Assembly (NCBI GenBank): GCA_036503065.1
Contig: DASXXM010000162.1
Coordinates: 1-14,045, forward strand
Direction: 5' to 3'
DNA: 14,045 nt
Origin: DATEPR01 sp036503065
Lineage (GTDB): Bacteria; Actinomycetota; Actinomycetes; Mycobacteriales; Pseudonocardiaceae
The position numbers and the translations under genes were made by a program. The stretch's first letter is position 1, and every line of letters starts with the position of its first letter. The notes under the pieces were generated by a model. The model did not search any database. It saw nothing but the letters and a program-made list of their open reading frames with translations, and had not been told where the DNA came from. Positions 12,849 to 14,045 of this stretch are shown here, piece by piece.

Positions 12849-14045
12849 GTGCTCACCACACGACCGGAACTCACCGGCACCGTCGGCATGGTCGCCTCGA
12901 CGCACTGGCTGGCATCGGCCGCCGGAATGTCCCTGCTGGAGGCGGGTGGCAACGCGTTCGACGCGGTCGTGGCCGCCGGTTTCGTGCTGCAGGTCGTCGA
13001 GCCGCATCTCAACGGACCGGGCGGCGAGGTGCCTGTGGTGTTCACCACTGCTGCCGACCCTCGGCCCCAGGTGCTGTGTGGTCAGGGTGTGGCGCCGGCC
13101 GGCGCGACCATCGCGCACTACCGGGATCTGGGCCTGGAACTGGTGCCCGGCTCGGGCCTGCTGGCCGCGACCGTGCCCGGTTCGTGGGACGCGTGGCTCA
13201 CCCTGTTGCGTGATCACGGCACCAAGTCACTACGCGAGGTGCTCGGCCACGCCATCGGCTACGCCCGCGACGGTTACCCGGTGGTGGACCGGATCGGCGG
13301 CACCATCGAGATCGTGGCCGACCTGTTCCGCGACCACTGGCCCAGTTCGGCCGCGCTCTGGCTGCCCGACGGCCGCCCGGTCGCGATCCGCCACCGTCGT
13401 CCGGTCCTGGCCGACACGTGGGAACGATTGCTGGCCGAGGGGGAGCGGGCCGGCGGAGACCGCGAGGCGCAGATCGACGCGGCGCGCCGCGCGTGGTCCC
13501 AGGGTTTCGTGGCCGAGGCCATCGATGCCTTCTGCCGCAACGAGTTCCGCGACGACTCCGGCCGCGACCACGCCGGCGTGCTGACCGGCGCCGACCTGGC
13601 CGGCTGGCAGGCGAGCTATGAGGACGCCCTGACCGTGGACCTGGGCGAGTGGACGCTGGCCAAGTGCGGCGCCTGGAGCCAGGGACCGGTGCTGGCCCAA
13701 CAGTTGTTGCTGCTGCGCCAGTTCGCCGACGAGCTGAGCTACCCGGACGGCATCCCGACCGCCCGCACGGTGCACCTGGCCGTCGAGTGCGCGAAGCTGG
13801 CCTTCGCCGACCGCGAGGCGTGGTACGGCGACGTGCCGGACGTACCGTTGGCCGACCTACTGTCCACAGAGTACACTACCGAACGCGCAAAACTGGTGGC
13901 GGACAAGGCATCCCTGGAACTGCGCCCTGGCTCGCCCGGCGGCCGCACGCCCCGCCTGCCGCGATTCGTGGCCGAGGGACGCGGTATCGGGCTGACCGTC
14001 GAGAGCGCCGCGCTCGGCGAGCCGACGGTCGGCCCCCAAGGCCAA
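12849..14045 (+). CDS. Gamma-glutamyltransferase family protein, N-terminal 399 residues (3' end outside window)
   Basis: A member of the Ntn-hydrolase gamma-glutamyltransferase family, which cleaves or transfers gamma-glutamyl groups from glutathione and related amides after self-cleavage into two subunits. The frame is open to the window end; full members are about 550-600 residues. GTG 12849 gives VLTTRPELTGTVGMVASTHW, followed by the family block EAGGNAFDAVVAAGFVLQVV and EPHLNGPGGE. The large-subunit motifs ATVPGSWDAW and YARDGYPVVD are also present. The window ends at GEPTVGPQGQ, apparently just before the processing site and catalytic Thr, so activity cannot be judged. There is no signal peptide, unlike exported GGT enzymes such as E. 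coli Ggt, so a cytoplasmic relative (YwrD-like) is more likely. The true substrate is open. Confidence 0.9.
   Translation, partial: MLTTRPELTGTVGMVASTHWLASAAGMSLLEAGGNAFDAVVAAGFVLQVVEPHLNGPGGEVPVVFTTAADPRPQVLCGQGVAPAGATIAHYRDLGLELVPGSGLLAATVPGSWDAWLTLLRDHGTKSLREVLGHAIGYARDGYPVVDRIGGTIEIVADLFRDHWPSSAALWLPDGRPVAIRHRRPVLADTWERLLAEGERAGGDREAQIDAARRAWSQGFVAEAIDAFCRNEFRDDSGRDHAGVLTGADLAGWQASYEDALTVDLGEWTLAKCGAWSQGPVLAQQLLLLRQFADELSYPDGIPTARTVHLAVECAKLAFADREAWYGDVPDVPLADLLSTEYTTERAKLVADKASLELRPGSPGGRTPRLPRFVAEGRGIGLTVESAALGEPTVGPQGQ

Noticed and set aside
13863..13868. TGTCCACAG in the gamma-glutamyltransferase gene as another DnaA box
   Set aside because: The preceding base is C, so it does not match TTGTCCACA, and it lies in coding sequence with normal codons.

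Overview
The window is GC-rich, gene-dense DNA typical of a filamentous actinomycete. The gene content points to the Pseudonocardiales: an XRE/TPR regulator with small partner genes, GTG/TTG starts, a DUF6474 protein, and a YcnI-CopC-CopD cluster. That placement is inference from style and content, not a database match. No rRNA, tRNA, CRISPR array or transposase gene was seen.

Layout. (1) 1-459 is the 3' end of a GH1 beta-glucosidase, followed by a UUCG-loop terminator inside a 122-nt repeat. (2) 613-1043 has no convincing gene. (3) 1044-3234 holds two small overlapping genes on the minus strand and, diverging from them, an XRE-type regulator with TPR repeats. An aminoglycoside-phosphotransferase-like kinase (to 4234) and an aldo/keto reductase (to 5209) follow it. 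(4) 5399-6160 is an HSD10-like short-chain dehydrogenase. Its stop abuts the stop of a convergent TM0106-type nuclease (6161-7816). A DUF6474 gene (7912-8373) diverges from the nuclease. (5) 8451-11516 is a copper-handling cluster: a small membrane protein, YcnI (DUF1775), CopC and CopD. (6) 11513-12649 on the minus strand carries an alpha/beta hydrolase and an unrecognised 97-aa protein. (7) 12849 to the window end is a gamma-glutamyltransferase, cut by the window edge before its catalytic threonine.

The most unusual signal is a 122-nt element present twice in opposite orientation (491-612 and 9931-9810). The two copies align without gaps and are about three quarters identical by hand count. 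Each carries a hairpin with a UNCG-type tetraloop and T-run, TTGTCAA-type inverted repeats, and two DnaA-box-like 9-mers 19 nt apart. The second copy sits at the ycnI/copC junction, where an ATGA stop/start overlap remains, so it appears to have split a translationally coupled copper operon. Several genes also have a TAGNNT box 6-9 nt before the start codon, which suggests leaderless transcripts.
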